A DNA stretch of 64,000 nt from Amycolatopsis circi (GTDB lineage: Bacteria; Actinomycetota; Actinomycetes; Mycobacteriales; Pseudonocardiaceae), in assembly GCF_003385235.1 (NCBI RefSeq), contig NZ_PQIA01000021.1, positions 33,901-97,900 on the forward strand, in the 5' to 3' direction. Each line of letters starts with the position of its first letter. Within the stretch, counting starts at the first letter, position 1. The position numbers and the translations under genes were made by a program. The notes under the pieces are model-generated. The model was not told where the DNA came from. It was given only the letters and a program-made list of their open reading frames with translations, and made no database searches. Below, piece by piece: positions 62,270 through 64,000 of this stretch.

Positions 62270-64000
62270 CTACGCGGTGGCCGAGGCATTGCGCGCGACT
62301 TTGGCGGAGGCGACGGCATTCTTGGCCGATTCCTGCGCCTCGCGAGCGGATCGGCCTGCCGCATCGGCATAGCCGGCGGCGGCCGACGCGTGCCGATCGG
62401 CCTGCGCCGCGTAACCAGCGGCCTCGGCGGCGGCGTTGCGAGCCAGTGCGGCAGTTTTGGCCGCGTTCGCGGCGGCCTCCTGGGCTTGCTGCGCGGCTTC
62501 GGTGGCTTCGGTGGCTTCGGCGACGTAACGGGCTACTTGGGCGGCGTGGGCGGCTGTGTTGTGGTCGCGCTGCGCAGCCCGGTGTTGTCCGACGTCGAGG
62601 AATTTCCGCAAGTAGGACACCGGCCCGGACAGAGCTGCCTGCGCGGCGGCTTTGACCTCGGGACCGCCTTTGTAGAGGACTTGGTTGACCGCGATGCGTT
62701 CGTCGTGCTCGCGGGCGGAGTGCTGGCCTACGGCCAGAAACTCCCGCAGCGCCGGAGGAGTGTGGGCATCGAGTGCCTTCGAGGCACCGTCCTTGACAGC
62801 GGGTCCGCCGGAGTTCGGGAGCTGGACGACGCGGAGGCGATCGTCGGTTTCGCGTTCCGGGTAGTCCTGACCGGCCAGCATCCGGGTCACGCCAGGGTAG
62901 TCGCCGGCCAGCGCGGTCGCCGCGGCGGTCTTCAGGCCGGGCCGGTCGGTGGTGTCGGCGATCTGGGCGAGCCGGGCGCGGTCGTCTTGTTCGTTCGCGG
63001 TCAGCCGGGTGCTGGCGACGAAGTCGGCGACCACGTCGTCGTTTCCGATCAAGGCCTGTTCAGCGGCGGCCTTGGTAAAGGGCGCGCCGGTGTTCATGAG
63101 GCGCATCGCGACCTTGCGCCCGCTGGACACGACTGTTTCACGGGTGGCACCGGGTGCTGTCGCGGCCTCGAGCAGGGTGCGGGTCTCGGCGTCCAGCCGC
63201 GCGGCGTCGGCGACCTGCCAGGCGACGTCGGCGGCCTTGTCCGCTTCCTCTTGCTTTGCCTTTTCGGCGTCGGCCACAGCCTGGTCTTGCCAGGTTTCGA
63301 GCCGGGCCGCGTCCGCGGCGCGGCCGATCTCGCCGATCTTGCGGGCTTGTTCCGCGGCGGCGAGCGACGCGTCGGCGGCACCCTGTGCTTCGGCGGCGTG
63401 CGCGGCTGATTCTTTCGCTGCGTCCGCCGCGTCGCCGGCGCGGTCCGCGGCTTCCCTGGCGGCTTGTGCTGCCCGTTCCGCGTGCCCGGCGGCTGATTCG
63501 GCGGCGGCTTTGGCCTCCATCGCGGCGGAAATAGCCTGCTGCGCAAGGGCTTGCGCGGTGTTCGCGGCGCGGGTCGCGGTCGCGGCAGCCCGCTTTGCTT
63601 TCGCGGCTTGGGCAGTAGCCTGCTCGGCTTTGACGCCCGCTTCGCGGGCGTAGCCGCCTGCCGCGCCTGCGGCTCCGGCGGCGCCGTCCGCGTTGGCAGC
63701 GGCACTGACTGCGGCATCGGCCGCACGTTTCGCCGCCCGGGCTGCCTCACCAACGTGCGCGACGGTGGCGGCTGCGTCCTTCGCCGCTTTCGCGGCGTTG
63801 TCAGCGTCTTCTGCCGCTTGCCGCGCGGTACCGGCTGCCTTGCGGTCGGAGATCGCGTCGCTGGCAGCGCGTTGGGCCCGAGCGGCGGCGCGCTGCGCCA
63901 TCCCCGCGGCCGCCGCCGCGGAGGCTGCGGCGCGAGACGCCTTGCCTGCCCCGGCAGCCGCGCCGAGAGCGACCTGAGCGGCGTTGGCCGCCCCCGCCGC
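62270..64000 (-). CDS. ALF-repeat, Ala-rich N-terminal part of a polymorphic toxin (runs off window)
   Basis: At least 577 residues with the start beyond 64000. The first part is an Ala/Lys/Glu-rich coiled region (many AAxAA heptads such as AAESAAGHAERAAQAAREAA). It is followed at about 62.6-63.1 kb by four ALF-type repeats: AAAEQALIGNDDVVADFVAS, AAATALAGDYPGVTRMLAGQ, GASKALDAHTPPALREFLAV, AAQAALSGPVSYLRKFLDVG. More Ala-rich coil follows and then TAG at 62270. The frame continues after the TAG into the toxin tip at 61349, so the annotation of a separate short protein is a consequence of that amber codon. Confidence 0.75.
   Translation of the reverse strand, partial: AAGAANAAQVALGAAAGAGKASRAAASAAAAAGMAQRAAARAQRAASDAISDRKAAGTARQAAEDADNAAKAAKDAAATVAHVGEAARAAKRAADAAVSAAANADGAAGAAGAAGGYAREAGVKAEQATAQAAKAKRAAATATRAANTAQALAQQAISAAMEAKAAAESAAGHAERAAQAAREAADRAGDAADAAKESAAHAAEAQGAADASLAAAEQARKIGEIGRAADAARLETWQDQAVADAEKAKQEEADKAADVAWQVADAARLDAETRTLLEAATAPGATRETVVSSGRKVAMRLMNTGAPFTKAAAEQALIGNDDVVADFVASTRLTANEQDDRARLAQIADTTDRPGLKTAAATALAGDYPGVTRMLAGQDYPERETDDRLRVVQLPNSGGPAVKDGASKALDAHTPPALREFLAVGQHSAREHDERIAVNQVLYKGGPEVKAAAQAALSGPVSYLRKFLDVGQHRAAQRDHNTAAHAAQVARYVAEATEATEAAQQAQEAAANAAKTAALARNAAAEAAGYAAQADRHASAAAGYADAAGRSAREAQESAKNAVASAKVARNASATA

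Noticed and set aside
62267..63409. 380-residue Gly-rich plus-strand open frame
   Set aside because: It is the reverse complement of the Ala-rich ALF-repeat toxin; Gly/Arg bias results from GC-rich Ala codons.

Overview
The window is high-GC actinobacterial chromosome, most likely Pseudonocardiaceae (Amycolatopsis-like). The inference rests on the codon bias, a six-protein Mce/YrbE importer, ALF-repeat toxins, GAF-LuxR regulators, an F420-type LLM oxidoreductase, many GTG starts and dense translational coupling. No rRNA or tRNA gene was recognised.

Layout. (1) 1-5.0 kb is a relic and toxin zone: the N-terminus of an IS transposase at the left edge, a frameshifted aminoglycoside-phosphotransferase-like gene, an intact secreted NucA/NucB-type nuclease with its probable partner, a WD40 scrap and the wreck of another polymorphic toxin. 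(2) 5.0-8.8 kb is a small redox regulon. A TetR repressor faces an SDR, and a nearly identical 67-bp promoter/operator is repeated 1.9 kb away in front of a CPYC thioredoxin-reductase-like flavoprotein. Between them lie a truncated hydrolase and a broken cyclic-nucleotide/TrxR gene. (3) 8.8-10.8 kb holds decayed transposase, HTH and tyrosine-integrase sequence. (4) 10.8-19.4 kb is a minus-strand oxidation operon: SCP2-like carrier, zinc alcohol dehydrogenase, aldehyde dehydrogenase, ferredoxin, ferredoxin reductase, two SDRs, cytochrome P450 and LLM oxidoreductase. This is a self-sufficient P450 electron chain plus alcohol and aldehyde oxidation. (5) 20.1-36.6 kb is one long, almost fully overlapping minus-strand operon: ECF sigma factor, small membrane protein, YrbEA, YrbEB, Mkl-type ATPase, MceA-F, MMPL/RND protein, SurA-like PPIase, tiny membrane protein, acyl-CoA synthetase. 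(6) 36.7-42.1 kb is its probable control and beta-oxidation module: acyl-CoA dehydrogenase, GAF-LuxR, TetR, a second GAF-LuxR and an enoyl-CoA hydratase/isomerase. Three copies of a TetR-type palindrome sit on three promoters here, and a second shared 35-bp element precedes the ACAD/sigma divergent region and the first LuxR. (7) 42.4-55.8 kb is mixed accessory DNA: transposase relics, a DHA2 exporter, an IMPase-like protein and a decayed second copy, an NADP-dependent reductase-like protein, a membrane alpha/beta hydrolase, a two-component system, a cold-shock protein, a DUF6292-like protein and truncated HPF and LacI genes. (8) 55.8-64 kb has a frameshifted AlbA_2/Schlafen-like gene, an MFS exporter, a two-repeat type I-E-like CRISPR relic, small ORFs, and an ALF-repeat polymorphic toxin gene with an in-frame amber codon followed by its overlapping putative immunity gene.

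Working model (inference): regions 4-6 together import a hydrophobic substrate (steroid-, terpenoid- or lipid-like) through the Mce system, activate it to a CoA thioester and oxidise it with the P450/ADH/ALDH and ACAD/ECH enzymes. An ECF sigma factor, a TetR ligand sensor and two GAF-LuxR activators would control this. The substrate cannot be told from sequence alone.
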